The position numbers were made by a program, and so were the translations under genes. DNA of 64,000 nucleotides from Colwellia sp. MB02u-6 (GTDB taxonomy: Bacteria; Pseudomonadota; Gammaproteobacteria; Enterobacterales; Alteromonadaceae). The DNA is taken from the NCBI RefSeq assembly GCF_014077095.1, contig NZ_JACGVG010000037.1, forward strand, positions 176,518-240,517. The letters run 5' to 3'. Of this stretch, positions 1 through 8,583 are shown piece after piece. Position 1 is the stretch's first letter. Each line of letters begins with the position of its first letter. Under the pieces are notes generated by a model. The model saw only the letters and a program-made list of their open reading frames with translations, did not search any database and was not told where the DNA came from.

Positions 1-1156
1 TGGTTAAATTGTCCACCGCATTGTCAACTTCTTGCTCATAAACTGTAGCCACTTTTGCCAGCATATCGTCAACTGAGCCAGACTCCTCACCAATGGCGAC
101 CATTTGCACCACCATATCAGGAAAAATAGCACAATTGCGCATGGCTAAGTTCATTTGCATACCTGAGGTTACTTCAGCGCGAATCTCTAAAATAGCCTCA
201 CGAAATACCGCATTACCTGAGGCCCCAGCAGCAGACTCTAACGCATCGGGTAAAGGTACACCAGCGGCAAAGGTGGTTGATAAGGTTCTGGCATAACGAG
301 CCACGGCTGCTTTTTTTAGCACGTTACCAATAACAGGGATTTTTAATATTTTTCTATCAATGCTATTGCGAAAAGTCAGACTATTGGTATGGGCTTTTTT
401 AAAAAAGTAACTGCCAATAAATAGCCCAGCAAGGCCAAAATACCAATAGGCCTGCATAAATTCTGATATCGCAATAACCAGTAAAGTAAAACCGGGTAGC
501 TCTGCACCAAAACTAGCGAAAATGTCTTGGAATACCGGCACGACAAAAATCAATAAAACTGAGGTCACAATAAAGGCGATAACTAAAACAGAAATAGGAT
601 AAGTCATGGCTTTTTTGATTTTTGCTTTTAGTGCTTCTGCTTTTTCTTTATAGGTCGCAATACGTCCATAGATAGTTTCAAGTGAACCCGATTGTTCACC
701 TGAGTTAACTAAATCACAATATAAGTCATCAAAATATTTTGGGTGCTCACGCAAGCACTCAGACAGCGGGATACCCGATTGTAATTTGAGACCGATAGTA
801 GCGAGTAATTTTTGCATATTAGCATTGTTGTGGCCAGAGCCGATCATTTCAATGGTTTGCACTAAGGGAACGCCAGCCGATAACATGGTGGCAACTTGGC
901 GAGTAAGTACCGCTATATCAACCGGCATGATTTTTTTATCGCCGCCCAGACCAAATAAAGGTTTAGCTTTTTTGCTGACTTTACCCGGGGTTATACCTTG
1001 CTTACGCAGCTGGGCTTTAAGCTCTAAGATGCTGGTGGCATTAAGCTCACCATTGATTTTTTTACCTTTGCGGTTTAGCCCTTGCCATTTATAAACATCA
1101 AGCGCTTTAACTTTACTTTTTCTGTTTTTTACTTTTACTGTTGAAGAAACAGTCAT
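1..1156 (-). CDS. pilC: Type IV pilus inner-membrane platform protein PilC (3' end cut by window edge)
   Basis: Inner-membrane platform of the type IV pilus machine, which couples the PilB ATPase to pilin assembly. About 385 codons read without interruption from an ATG at 1154-1156; the family is usually a little over 400 residues, so a few dozen C-terminal residues lie beyond the left edge. The N-terminus is basic (KVKNRKSKVKALDVYKWQG), followed by two T2SSF domains. The first contains LTRQVATMLSAGVPLVQ and GEQSGSLE; the second contains YARTLSTTFAAGVPLPDALE and GEESGSVDDML, the typical repeated GE-SG signature. Hydrophobic segments follow each domain. The gene lies downstream of pilB on the same strand, 282 bp away, which is wider than usual. 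Identity is secure from the repeated motifs and the pilA-pilB-pilC order. Confidence 0.93.
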   Translation of the reverse strand, partial: MTVSSTVKVKNRKSKVKALDVYKWQGLNRKGKKINGELNATSILELKAQLRKQGITPGKVSKKAKPLFGLGGDKKIMPVDIAVLTRQVATMLSAGVPLVQTIEMIGSGHNNANMQKLLATIGLKLQSGIPLSECLREHPKYFDDLYCDLVNSGEQSGSLETIYGRIATYKEKAEALKAKIKKAMTYPISVLVIAFIVTSVLLIFVVPVFQDIFASFGAELPGFTLLVIAISEFMQAYWYFGLAGLFIGSYFFKKAHTNSLTFRNSIDRKILKIPVIGNVLKKAAVARYARTLSTTFAAGVPLPDALESAAGASGNAVFREAILEIRAEVTSGMQMNLAMRNCAIFPDMVVQMVAIGEESGSVDDMLAKVATVYEQEVDNAVDNLT

Positions 1157-1178
1157 GGGCTTAACCTAATTTTTTTAT

Positions 1179-1222
1179 TGTCTAGTTATTTTCTAGTTAT
1201 TGTCTAATTATTGTCTGGTTAT
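1179..1222. repeat. Four tandem 11-bp units between pilB and pilC
   Basis: Four consecutive 11-mers read TGTCTAGTTAT, TTTCTAGTTAT, TGTCTAATTAT and TGTCTGGTTAT. They sit just upstream of the pilC start in a 282-bp gap that otherwise shows nothing recognisable. The units differ by one or two bases, so this is a slightly diverged minisatellite. No function can be assigned. Confidence 0.8.
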
Positions 1223-1438
1223 GATTAAGCTTATTGCTAGTCATAGTGCTAGGTTAATTTTTATTATTGTTATCTTTATTGTTACATTGAGCTTATCGCT
1301 ATTATTTACATTTGGCAATTTTTAGCCAGAGATCGCAGGTTAGCGAACAGCATTTATTGGCTAAGGGACAATAAAGAACGCTGACCATTTTTAATCAACC
1401 AGTGGCATATAATGTTAAGTGCTCTGGCAGTAGAGTGC

Positions 1439-3145
1439 TTAAGCGTTGGTCACCCGATTAACTTCTTCTAAACTGGTGACCCCTAAAGCGGCTTTTTCTA
1501 GCCCTGACTGACGTAAATTATTGTAGCCTTCACGTTGGCATTGGGCAGCAATATCTAAGGAGTTAGCGCCGTTCATAATTAAGTTTGCGGTAATGTCACT
1601 AATTTTTATCACTTCATAAATACCCACTCGACCTTTATAGCCGCTGGTGCAAAAATCGCACCCCATAGGTTTAAATAATTTTATCTCGCTAACTTGCTCA
1701 GGTAAAAAACCTTGCGCAAGCAGTTCACTTTTGGGTACGTGTTCTTCTGCTTTGCATCGGGTACATAATCGTCGGGCCAATCGCTGAGCGATAATAATGG
1801 TGACTGAACTGGCAACGTTGTATGACGGCACGCCCATATTTAATAAACGGGTTAAGGTTTCTGCGGCTGAATTAGTATGTAATGTTGATAAGACTAAGTG
1901 GCCAGTTTGTGCGGCTTTAATGGCAATTTCTGCGGTTTCTAAGTCACGAATTTCACCAACCATGACAATGTCGGGATCTTGGCGTAAAAATGAACGTAAT
2001 GCACTGGGAAAGGTTAAGCCGGCGCGGGTATTAATTTGTACTTGGTTAACGCCTTCAAGGTTAATTTCAACAGGATCTTCGGCGGTAGAGATATTTCGCT
2101 CTTCGGTATTTAAAATATTTAAGCCGGTATAAAGTGAAACCGTTTTACCTGAGCCGGTTGGCCCAGTGACTAATATCATACCTTGTGGTTGTGCTAAGGC
2201 GTCCATGTAAATTTGCTTTTGCTTGGGCGCATAGCCCAGCATGTCTATGCCTAACATGGCACTTGACGAGTCAAGAATACGCATAACCACTTTTTCGCCC
2301 CACATGGTGGGCAGGGTACTGACTCGAAAATCAATCGACTTCTTTTTAGATAAGGCTAATTTAATACGGCCATCTTGTGGCACACGACGTTCAGCAATAT
2401 CTAATTTTGACATCACCTTTAAACGTGCGGCCATGCGCGCGGCTAGTGCTACTGGAGGCCTAGCCACCTCGTTTAAAATACCGTCAATACGAAAACGAAT
2501 ACGGTAAGACTTTTCATAAGGTTCAAAATGTAAATCTGACGCACCTTTACGAATAGCGTCGAGCAGTATTTTATTGATATAGACCACAATGGGCGCATCT
2601 TCTTTATCGCCAAGGCCAATATTTTCTTCTTGCTTTCGCTCTTCTTGAACATCAATGCCAGCTAATGCTTTCGCGTCGATATCAGAAATACCAAGCGCAT
2701 CGCTGTCGGCTTCCAATAGTTTTTCAATACAATGGCTTAACGCGGTTTCGTTGGCAATCACTAACTCGGTCGCATAGCCGGTATTAAACTGAATTTCTTC
2801 TAGGGCATCAAGATTAGTCGGATCAGACATGGCAACAAATAACACTTTGCCACGTAAATATAACGGTAGGGCGTTGTGTTTACGGATCAGTTTCTCGTTA
2901 CGTATACCCTCAGGAATTAGCGAGGTATCAAAATGTTCTAAGTCGATTAATGGACAACCAAAACTACGCGACAGGGTGCTCGCAATATCTTTAGCATTAA
3001 TTTCTTTGTCTTCAACTAAATAGCGCAAAAAAGGCTTATTCTGCCGAATAAAGTCAGCACTAATTTTCTCTGCTTTTTCAGTCGGGACAACGTTATGCTT
3101 AGATAGCGCAGAGAGTAGGCTAGATTGTTGATGCAGTCCTTTCAT
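1439..3145 (-). CDS. pilB: Type IV pilus assembly ATPase PilB
   Basis: Cytoplasmic hexameric ATPase that powers pilus extension. At 568 residues it has the usual family length. The N-terminal region (roughly 1-150) is a T2SSE N-domain. The ATPase core carries Walker A GPTGSGKT at residues 328-335, an Asp-box/Walker B region ([18 protein letters not shown]) and a His box ([11 protein letters not shown]). A CTRC/CDFC tetracysteine zinc motif near the C-terminus is typical of PilB/GspE extension ATPases and absent from PilT retraction ATPases. The ATG at 3143-3145 is the natural start. The gene follows pilA on the same strand but is separated from it by a terminator-like hairpin, so pilB probably has its own promoter or is expressed by readthrough. 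Confidence 0.96.
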   Translation of the reverse strand: MKGLHQQSSLLSALSKHNVVPTEKAEKISADFIRQNKPFLRYLVEDKEINAKDIASTLSRSFGCPLIDLEHFDTSLIPEGIRNEKLIRKHNALPLYLRGKVLFVAMSDPTNLDALEEIQFNTGYATELVIANETALSHCIEKLLEADSDALGISDIDAKALAGIDVQEERKQEENIGLGDKEDAPIVVYINKILLDAIRKGASDLHFEPYEKSYRIRFRIDGILNEVARPPVALAARMAARLKVMSKLDIAERRVPQDGRIKLALSKKKSIDFRVSTLPTMWGEKVVMRILDSSSAMLGIDMLGYAPKQKQIYMDALAQPQGMILVTGPTGSGKTVSLYTGLNILNTEERNISTAEDPVEINLEGVNQVQINTRAGLTFPSALRSFLRQDPDIVMVGEIRDLETAEIAIKAAQTGHLVLSTLHTNSAAETLTRLLNMGVPSYNVASSVTIIIAQRLARRLCTRCKAEEHVPKSELLAQGFLPEQVSEIKLFKPMGCDFCTSGYKGRVGIYEVIKISDITANLIMNGANSLDIAAQCQREGYNNLRQSGLEKAALGVTSLEEVNRVTNA

Positions 3146-3217
3146 AAATCTCTAAAACTCATTAAATATCAACAGTTACAGTGTAACTGTTTAGTTAAGG
3201 AAAACAAAAAACAACTG

Positions 3218-3252
3218 TTATAAAATAAAAAAAAGCTCCAGTAGGAGCTTTT
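3218..3252 (-). terminator. Rho-independent terminator between pilA and pilB
   Basis: A perfect 9-bp stem (AAAAGCTCC / GGAGCTTTT, 3231-3239 and 3244-3252) with a 4-nt AGTA loop is followed on the minus strand by a run of U residues. It lies 18 bases past the pilA stop. This would let pilA be transcribed at high level alone, with limited readthrough into pilB. Confidence 0.85.
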
Positions 3253-3269
3253 GTAAATTAAGAGTTGTA

Positions 3270-3710
3270 CTACTTACACCAGCCTTTAGTTAAACAGCTA
3301 TGGCCTGTCACCGTAGATGTACTGGTCCAGACAAGTGTACCTGCGGCATTTGCTACAGGCGTCGCAATTAAGTTAACACTATCAGTAGCCGCTGTTGATG
3401 TTGCAGTAATAACACCGGCTGCAATGCTCATAGTATCTAAGTTATCATAAGTACCCTTACTTACAGCGGCTGGTATACCGCGATAGCCAGCAGCACATTT
3501 GGTTAGCGCGCCTTCGGTTTGGTAGCATAACTCAACAGCTGTTCTTGCTGCTCCAACCATAGAAACTACTTCGGCAAATTTCGCTTTTTTTGTATAATCT
3601 TGATAAGCCGGTAATGCTACCGCGGCTAAAATACCGATGATCGCAACCACGATCATTAATTCAATTAGGGTAAAACCTTGTGCTTTTTTGATGGTATTTA
3701 ATCTCTTCAT
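3270..3710 (-). CDS. pilA: Type IVa major pilin PilA
   Basis: Structural subunit of the type IV pilus. I chose the ATG at 3708-3710 because GGAG lies just upstream; an in-frame ATG four codons earlier has no such site. The protein is 146 residues with a short basic prepilin leader [12 protein letters not shown], a PilD cleavage site before [18 protein letters not shown] (N-methylated Phe, conserved Glu5), and a hydrophobic assembly helix. The globular domain has a Cys pair around [11 protein letters not shown] and a second C-terminal pair ([10 protein letters not shown]), consistent with a disulfide-closed D-loop. It is first in a pilA-pilB-pilC set and is followed by its own terminator. The leading position and strong terminator suggest high expression. 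Confidence 0.94.
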   Translation of the reverse strand: MKRLNTIKKAQGFTLIELMIVVAIIGILAAVALPAYQDYTKKAKFAEVVSMVGAARTAVELCYQTEGALTKCAAGYRGIPAAVSKGTYDNLDTMSIAAGVITATSTAATDSVNLIATPVANAAGTLVWTSTSTVTGHSCLTKGWCK

Positions 3711-3826
3711 TATTAACTCCATATATGATTATATTAGCTAATTTAATATTGCGGTAAAAAAGATCAAATGTAAAATAATTGTTAATATTTTTTTAATATA
3801 TTTGTTTTTAAGGCGCTATGACTGAT

Positions 3827-3930
3827 TTTTAAGCTATTTAAAAGTTTTAAGCTATCAGCTTTCAGTTATTAGCGCTTAACTGTCTTTACTAGCGACTAAC
3901 TTGGCTTTAGTTTTAAACTGAGCGCTGACA
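3827..3930. repeat. Copy of a dispersed AGCT(G/A)(A/T)CAGC-type intergenic repeat
   Basis: Between nadC and pilA the sequence contains TTTTAAGCTATCAGCTTTCAG and GAGCGCTGACAACTT. The same vocabulary (AAGCTGTCAG, CTGATAGCTGACAGCTTAA) recurs at 6072-6186, 7135-7240, 24862-24935 and 30059-30146, always outside genes. It is a degenerate short repeat with inverted sub-elements. Mobility and function are unknown. Confidence 0.5.
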
Positions 3931-3949
3931 ACTTTACTTTATTTTTGTT

Positions 3950-4837
3950 TTAGCAAAAGCGCATTGACAGATCAACCGCTTGTACGTGTTTGGTTAATGC
4001 CCCTACCGAGATAAAGTCGACACCTGATTTTGCATGATCTGTTAATGTTGCCAGTGTCATATTGCCCGACACTTCTAGCTTGGTTTTACCGGCCGATATG
4101 TCTGTGGTTAATTGCACCGCTTGTTCAATCATTTGGGGGCTAAAGTTATCTAACATAATGATATCGCTACCGGCATTTAATGCTTGCGTTAGCTCTTCAA
4201 TGTTCTCAACTTCCACTTCAACTGTTTTATCACTATGGTTGATGCGTGCTGTTTTGATGGCTTTTTCAATACCACCACAAGCGGCAATGTGATTTTCTTT
4301 AATTAAGAAGGCATCAAACAAGCCTATTCTATGATTGACCCCACCACCGCAAGTGACGGCGTATTTTTGTGCGCTGCGCAGGCCAGGTAAAGTTTTACGG
4401 GTATCAAGGAGCTTAGTGGTGGTGCCTGCCAAGTGTTTAACAAACTGGCTAGTAACAGTTGCGGTACCTGAAAGGCTTTGTAAAAAATTTAAGGCGGTGC
4501 GCTCACCGGTCAATAAAATACGCGCATTACCGGTTAACTCAAATAAGGTGGTATTGGCTTTTACGCTTTCGCCATCGTTAACAAACCAAGTGATTTTGGT
4601 GGTGGTGTGATAAATGTTATCAAGTTGTTTAAACACTTCATTTACCCAGGCCAGGCCGCATATAACACAGGCATCGCGACTAATAATGTTAGCTACCGCT
4701 TGGTTTTCTAACGGAATAAGTTCGGCAGTTATATCACAGCTAGTGGCGAGTTCTTGGTAGGTATTAACGCCTAGGTCTTCACATAATGCCCAGGTAACGG
4801 TTTTGCTGATGTCGTGTAATAATGAGGCTGGTAACAT
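3950..4837 (-). CDS. nadC: Nicotinate-nucleotide pyrophosphorylase (quinolinate phosphoribosyltransferase)
   Basis: Converts quinolinate and PRPP to nicotinate mononucleotide, CO2 and pyrophosphate in de novo NAD synthesis. The 295-residue length is normal. Recognisable segments are GERTALNFLQSLSGTAT, DTRKTLPGLRSAQKYAV with the PRPP/quinolinate-binding Arg and Lys residues, CGGGVNHRIGLFDAFLIKENH, the EVEVENIEEL strand and the IMLDNFSP strand of the incomplete alpha/beta barrel. The ATG at 4835-4837 directly abuts the stop codon of the upstream protease gene, so the two are probably cotranscribed and translationally coupled. Gene order pilCBA-nadC-ampD is conserved in gammaproteobacteria. Confidence 0.97.
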   Translation of the reverse strand: MLPASLLHDISKTVTWALCEDLGVNTYQELATSCDITAELIPLENQAVANIISRDACVICGLAWVNEVFKQLDNIYHTTTKITWFVNDGESVKANTTLFELTGNARILLTGERTALNFLQSLSGTATVTSQFVKHLAGTTTKLLDTRKTLPGLRSAQKYAVTCGGGVNHRIGLFDAFLIKENHIAACGGIEKAIKTARINHSDKTVEVEVENIEELTQALNAGSDIIMLDNFSPQMIEQAVQLTTDISAGKTKLEVSGNMTLATLTDHAKSGVDFISVGALTKHVQAVDLSMRFC

Positions 4838-5359
4838 TTAAAGCTGCTCTCGTAAAATTAGTTGTTTTCCGGTTTGGCTAAATTCTACTCTTTTTAGCGC
4901 GCTCATGCCCAAGAGAATTTCATCAGCCGCCATGCTGGGGTTAATATTTGCTGCTATATCATACAAATAGATATTACCTATACGTAACTCGTCTATTTGG
5001 GTGCTAAAGACGGTAATAATGCCATTCGCGGTTTGTACACGTTGTTGTCCTTGCGCTTGCAGGGCTAGGCCTTCTGCAATATGGGCTGGAATTGACACTT
5101 GTGTGGCGCCAGTATCAAGTAAAAAGGTAACCTGGCGGCCATTAATGGCACCGTTTGTTACATAATGCCCTTGGCGGTTTTGTGCTAAGGTCACGGCGGC
5201 TTTACCATTGGCTTGCATTGACAGCTTAGGATCTTGATTGGGATTATATTGTCCGTCTAATAAGTCTTGAAAAATAAAAACCAATAAGGCGATGCCAATA
5301 ACCCAAGCTACCCAGACAAAACCTTTGCCAAAATTTGCTGTTGTGTCATTTTTAGTCAT
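4838..5359 (-). CDS. Membrane-anchored retropepsin-like aspartic protease (TIGR02281/clan AA family)
   Basis: A 173-residue protein with one N-terminal transmembrane helix (about residues 13-33, VWVAWVIGIALLVFIFQDLL) and a single retropepsin-type domain. The catalytic motif FLLDTGATQVSIP places the Asp at residue 82, and a second conserved segment (ADEILLGMSALKRVEF) matches the family's GM-L motif. A single DTG means it must dimerise to form an active site, as retroviral proteases do. The topology places the protease domain in the periplasm. It abuts nadC with no gap. The biological substrate is unknown to me; cotranscription with nadC need not mean a shared pathway. Confidence 0.85.
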   Translation of the reverse strand: MTKNDTTANFGKGFVWVAWVIGIALLVFIFQDLLDGQYNPNQDPKLSMQANGKAAVTLAQNRQGHYVTNGAINGRQVTFLLDTGATQVSIPAHIAEGLALQAQGQQRVQTANGIITVFSTQIDELRIGNIYLYDIAANINPSMAADEILLGMSALKRVEFSQTGKQLILREQL

Positions 5360-5457
5360 TTATGTCCAACTCTTAAGTTAATCTGTTTGGTATATCTTGT
5401 TCTGTTGTCCACTTTACTATGTAATAGTACCAGGATAAACAACCGGTAAATTATTGT

Positions 5458-6063
5458 ATGTCATCTTTGCCAAATGATCGAAAAAATAGCGCTGAACTGA
5501 TCATTAAAAAGGGCTGGCTCAGTGGCGTTGAAATTCAACCGTCGAGCCACTTTGAGCCTAGAGCCGAAAATGAAGCGGTGAGTTTATTGGTGGTGCACAA
5601 TATTTCATTGCCACCGGGGCAATTTGGCACTGACCATATCACTAATTTTTTTCTGGGTAATTTAGACCCAAGCATAGATCCTTACTTTGAAAGTATATAC
5701 CGCCTACGTGTATCCGCGCATTGCCTTATTCAGCGTGACGGCAATATTGTGCAATATGTTTCGTTTAACAATAAAGCTTGGCACGCCGGCCTGTCGTGTT
5801 ATCAAGGTCGAGAAAAATGTAATGACTTTTCAATCGGTATCGAGCTAGAAGGGACTGATGATATTCCTTATACTGAAGTACAATATCAGCAGCTTAGCCG
5901 CGTGAGTCATAGCTTAATCGGCATTTATGCAGGCTTAGAAAATAATATTGTTGGTCATAGTGACATTGCGCCGGGACGTAAAACAGACCCTGGTGCCGCG
6001 TTTAATTGGCCGAGTTTTAGAGCATTATTAATAAAAAAGCTGTCAGTATCAAGCGGTCAGTAA
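5458..6063 (+). CDS. ampD: 1,6-anhydro-N-acetylmuramyl-L-alanine amidase AmpD
   Basis: Cytoplasmic zinc amidase that removes the stem peptide from anhydro-muropeptides during peptidoglycan recycling; in species with inducible AmpC its loss derepresses the beta-lactamase. The 201-residue protein has an N-acetylmuramoyl-L-alanine amidase type 2 fold. Likely zinc ligands are H47 (LLVVHNIS), H167 (IVGHSDIAPGR) and D177 (RKTDPG); E129 (GIELEG) and K175 match the catalytic residues. There is no signal peptide, which fits AmpD rather than periplasmic AmiD. The gene is divergent from the protease-nadC pair with a 98-bp intergenic region and is followed by ampE. Confidence 0.95.
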   Translation: MSSLPNDRKNSAELIIKKGWLSGVEIQPSSHFEPRAENEAVSLLVVHNISLPPGQFGTDHITNFFLGNLDPSIDPYFESIYRLRVSAHCLIQRDGNIVQYVSFNNKAWHAGLSCYQGREKCNDFSIGIELEGTDDIPYTEVQYQQLSRVSHSLIGIYAGLENNIVGHSDIAPGRKTDPGAAFNWPSFRALLIKKLSVSSGQ

Positions 6064-6071
6064 AAACAAAC

Positions 6072-6186
6072 ACTAGCTATAAGTTGGGCGTACTGATAGC
6101 TGACAGCTTAAGACTTGCAGCTAAAAGGTCGCTTTTAGTTTGGAGTAATTGGTAGCTTAAGGCTGATAGCTAAAACGTAGCTGAAG
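6072..6186. repeat. Dispersed AGCTGACAGC-type repeat cluster between ampD and ampE
   Basis: The 159-bp ampD-ampE gap holds several overlapping elements: CTGATAGCTGACAGCTTAAG, TTGCAGCTAAAAGG, GGTAGCTTAAGG, CTGATAGCTAAAACG and GTAGCTGAAG. The words match those at 7135-7240 and elsewhere. The repeats separate two genes that are normally close together, so this looks like an insertion or expansion of a small repeat in an operon. Confidence 0.6.
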
Positions 6187-6222
6187 AGCCAAAATTTTTT
6201 TAACAACATAGGATAATTAAAT

Positions 6223-7104
6223 ATGAGCTTAATTAGTTTGTTAATTGCACTAGTTGCTGAGCGCTACTTGTCGTCAAGTGCTTGGCAATTTAATACCTTG
6301 TACCAACGATATATGGCGGTAATAAAGCAGACTAAGTTGCTAGCAAATTATCGACGTTCTGCACTGGTAAGCTATGCAGTCATTTTTATTCCTGTACTAG
6401 GTTGTCATTTTTTATTGGCACAAGTGGATAACGCTTTACTGTATTTAATTGCCTCAACCTTAATATTGATTGTTTGCTTTGGTTGCATGAAAACTCGCGA
6501 GGTCTATAAAAGCTATTTACAATCAGCTTTTAAGGGCGAATTAACCAGTTGTGAGTTACATCACTTGCAACTGCAACAAGACAAAAACATCGTTAACATG
6601 GGCTTTGGCCAAACAATGGTTTGGTTAAATTATCGCTACTTTATCGCGGTTATGCTGTTTTTCGTTTTATTCGGTGCCGCAGGTGCATTGTTTTATCGCT
6701 TATTAACTACGGTAAATGAAAGTGCTAACGCGCAAAGCTCTGCTGCGGATGTTGAGGATGACAATAGCGAAGAACTGGTTATTGACGATGGTGATGACGG
6801 TGATAAAGCAACGCAACAATTATTGTTTTGGCTTGATTGGCTACCAGTTAGGTTGGTTGCTTTTGGTTATATGTTTGTTGGTCATTTCTCAAAAGCCATG
6901 CCGGCTTGGATAGATAACTTATTTGAATTTGAAAAAACGCCAAGCCAAGTCTTAGTCAGTGTGGCTCAAATGTCGGAAGACTTTATGGTTGACGCAGATG
7001 ATTTTACTGCAGAGCCTTGTTTATTGGTAAAATTAGCCAAACGTACCTTGTTACTGTTTCTAGCGGTAATAGCTGTATTAACCTTAACGGGCATTATTTC
7101 TTAG
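6223..7104 (+). CDS. ampE: AmpE-family inner-membrane protein
   Basis: Integral membrane protein usually encoded next to ampD and implicated by genetics in beta-lactamase regulation and sensing; its biochemical activity is not established. The 293-residue protein begins MSLISLLIALVAERYL, the typical AmpE/CobD-like N-terminus. Hydrophobic segments lie around residues 45-65, 68-86, 143-165 and at the C-terminus (LLLFLAVIAVLTLTGI). A very acidic loop (about 172-195, rich in Asp and Glu) precedes the conserved WLDWLPVRLVAFGYMFVG motif. It follows ampD after a repeat-filled gap of 159 bp. Confidence 0.88.
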   Translation: MSLISLLIALVAERYLSSSAWQFNTLYQRYMAVIKQTKLLANYRRSALVSYAVIFIPVLGCHFLLAQVDNALLYLIASTLILIVCFGCMKTREVYKSYLQSAFKGELTSCELHHLQLQQDKNIVNMGFGQTMVWLNYRYFIAVMLFFVLFGAAGALFYRLLTTVNESANAQSSAADVEDDNSEELVIDDGDDGDKATQQLLFWLDWLPVRLVAFGYMFVGHFSKAMPAWIDNLFEFEKTPSQVLVSVAQMSEDFMVDADDFTAEPCLLVKLAKRTLLLFLAVIAVLTLTGIIS

Positions 7105-7134
7105 TTTTAAACCAAAGAAAACAAAAGAAAGAGA

Positions 7135-7240
7135 CGTTTTAAGCTGTCAGTGCTCAGCTGCCAGCTTAAAACCAAAGCCAAGTTTAATCGTCTACCTATA
7201 AGCTACACTCTTGTTACTGATAGCTGACCGCTTAAAACTA
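7135..7240. repeat. Dispersed AGCTGACAGC-type repeat cluster after ampE
   Basis: Contains TTTTAAGCTGTCAG, CTCAGCTGCCAGCTTAAAAC, CTATAAGCTAC and CTGATAGCTGACCGCTTAAAAC. A subsidiary word (TTAAAACCAAAG) also occurs just before it as TTTTAAACCAAAG. It belongs to the same family as 6072-6186. Confidence 0.6.
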
Positions 7241-7408
7241 CCTATTATATTTATAATTTTCATTTTTACGAAGTGAAATCGAAATCACTTATTTTATCTA
7301 TAAAGCATTTGTTACTTTAGCCGTAGCTCAATAGTAGTTCAGTATAAAAGATAACCTATTTACTGTGTTTGTGGTTTGTTTGTATAGAGTTATGGTGAAT
7401 AACCTGAC

Positions 7409-7442
7409 TTAGTGTCAATTGAGTTTAATTAATTGACACTAA
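7409..7442. repeat. Perfect 12-bp inverted repeat upstream of pdhR
   Basis: TTAGTGTCAATT (7409-7420) and AATTGACACTAA (7431-7442) are exact reverse complements around a 10-nt spacer. There is no U-run, so it is not a standard terminator. It lies about 210 bp before pdhR and could be an operator for an unidentified regulator or an RNA hairpin. Confidence 0.7.
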
Positions 7443-7563
7443 AGTGTTTACTCACGCTTTTACACTGATATCACGAAAATGCTTAAGTAGGGTGATTGAT
7501 TAAAAATTACCCATAGTATTTACAATGCTATAGGTATTTGTTACATTATATTCGAAATTATCA

Positions 7564-7580
7564 AATTGGTAAGACCAATT
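7564..7580. promoter_or_regulatory. PdhR operator (PdhR box)
   Basis: AATTGGTAAGACCAATT is a perfect palindrome with a 3-bp centre and exactly fits the AATTGGT-N3-ACCAATT PdhR box known from E. coli. It lies 68 bp before the pdhR start. By analogy, PdhR would repress its own gene and the downstream aceEF genes here, and pyruvate would release it. Confidence 0.92.
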
Positions 7581-7648
7581 GACCACGGTATTTGAAAATA
7601 AAGCCAGTGGATTTAGATACGTAATAGCGCAGTAATTAAGGATTTTAC

Positions 7649-8434
7649 ATGTCGATTCCGAGTATTAAAAAGCCGGTAAAGCAAGCTAAGTTGTCAGATA
7701 TTATTTTGGCTCAGCTTGAGACTATGATCCTAGAAGGTAGTGTGAAGCCGGGCGAAAAATTACCGGCAGAGCGAGAACTGGCTAAACAGTTTGATGTTTC
7801 TCGCCCTTCGTTACGTGAAGCCATGCAAAAGTTAGAAGCAAAAAATTTAGTCACCCGTCGTCAAGGTGGCGGTACTTATGTTAGTGATAAAATTTTGAGT
7901 GGACTGTCAGACCCATTATTTGCCCTTATGGCGAACAATAAAGAGTCGCAATTTGATTTATTAGAGTTTCGCCATGGTATTGAAGGTATGTCAGCCTATT
8001 ATGCCGCGATGCGTGGTACTCAAACTGATTTTGAAGAAATTCAGCGCAAACATGACAGTATTGGCACCGCCCAATTGGATGACAATTATCGGCTTGAAGC
8101 CGAAGCGGTTTTTGGTTTTTACATCGCTATATGCGCCGCAAGCCACAATGCGGTTATTTTGCATTTAGCTCAGAGTATGGCGCCATTGTTGATTGACAAC
8201 ATTGAGAAGAATTTAACTATACTGGCTAAGCGACCTGACGTGTTTAGCCAAATATCTGATTATCGTACACGTTTAATGAGTGCGATTGTCAGTGGCAAGC
8301 CCCAAATTGCTTGGGGAGCTAGCCATCGCCATTTAGCCTTCATTGAAGAGGTGCTATTAAAAATGTCGCAGGAAAATAGTCGTATGGAACGCTCAATACG
8401 CAGAATAAAACGACCGAAAGCTGTCAGCAATTAA
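7649..8434 (+). CDS. pdhR: Pyruvate-responsive transcriptional repressor PdhR
   Basis: GntR-family, FadR-subfamily repressor of the pyruvate dehydrogenase genes. The 261-residue protein has an N-terminal winged helix-turn-helix (about residues 14-78; KLPAERELAKQFDVSRPSLREAM and RRQGGGTYV) and an all-helical C-terminal FCD effector domain (LLEFRHGIEGMSAYYAAMR onward). A basic tail (SIRRIKRPK) ends the protein. The context is decisive: a perfect PdhR box 68 bp upstream and aceE 149 bp downstream on the same strand. It is very likely autoregulated. The ATG at 7649 is preceded by AAGGA at a suitable distance. Confidence 0.95.
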   Translation: MSIPSIKKPVKQAKLSDIILAQLETMILEGSVKPGEKLPAERELAKQFDVSRPSLREAMQKLEAKNLVTRRQGGGTYVSDKILSGLSDPLFALMANNKESQFDLLEFRHGIEGMSAYYAAMRGTQTDFEEIQRKHDSIGTAQLDDNYRLEAEAVFGFYIAICAASHNAVILHLAQSMAPLLIDNIEKNLTILAKRPDVFSQISDYRTRLMSAIVSGKPQIAWGASHRHLAFIEEVLLKMSQENSRMERSIRRIKRPKAVSN

Positions 8435-8583
8435 AAAATAAATGCTTGCCAAGTGCATGATGCATTACTTTACCAGTACAGGTGTGATAAAAAATTAATA
8501 CGAATTAAAGTTATCTGTTTAATAACAGCTATCTTTAAACCACTAAATTTACTTAACAAACAACAACTGGAGACTAAGTAATT

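Larger units (their letters stand above)
7105..7648. other. Intergenic region between ampE and pdhR
   Basis: This 544-bp stretch has no plausible gene. It holds a dispersed repeat cluster (7135-7240), a perfect 12-bp inverted repeat (7409-7442) and the PdhR operator (7564-7580), so the pdhR promoter must lie in its right third. In E. coli aroP occupies this interval; here nothing resembling it remains. Confidence 0.8.
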
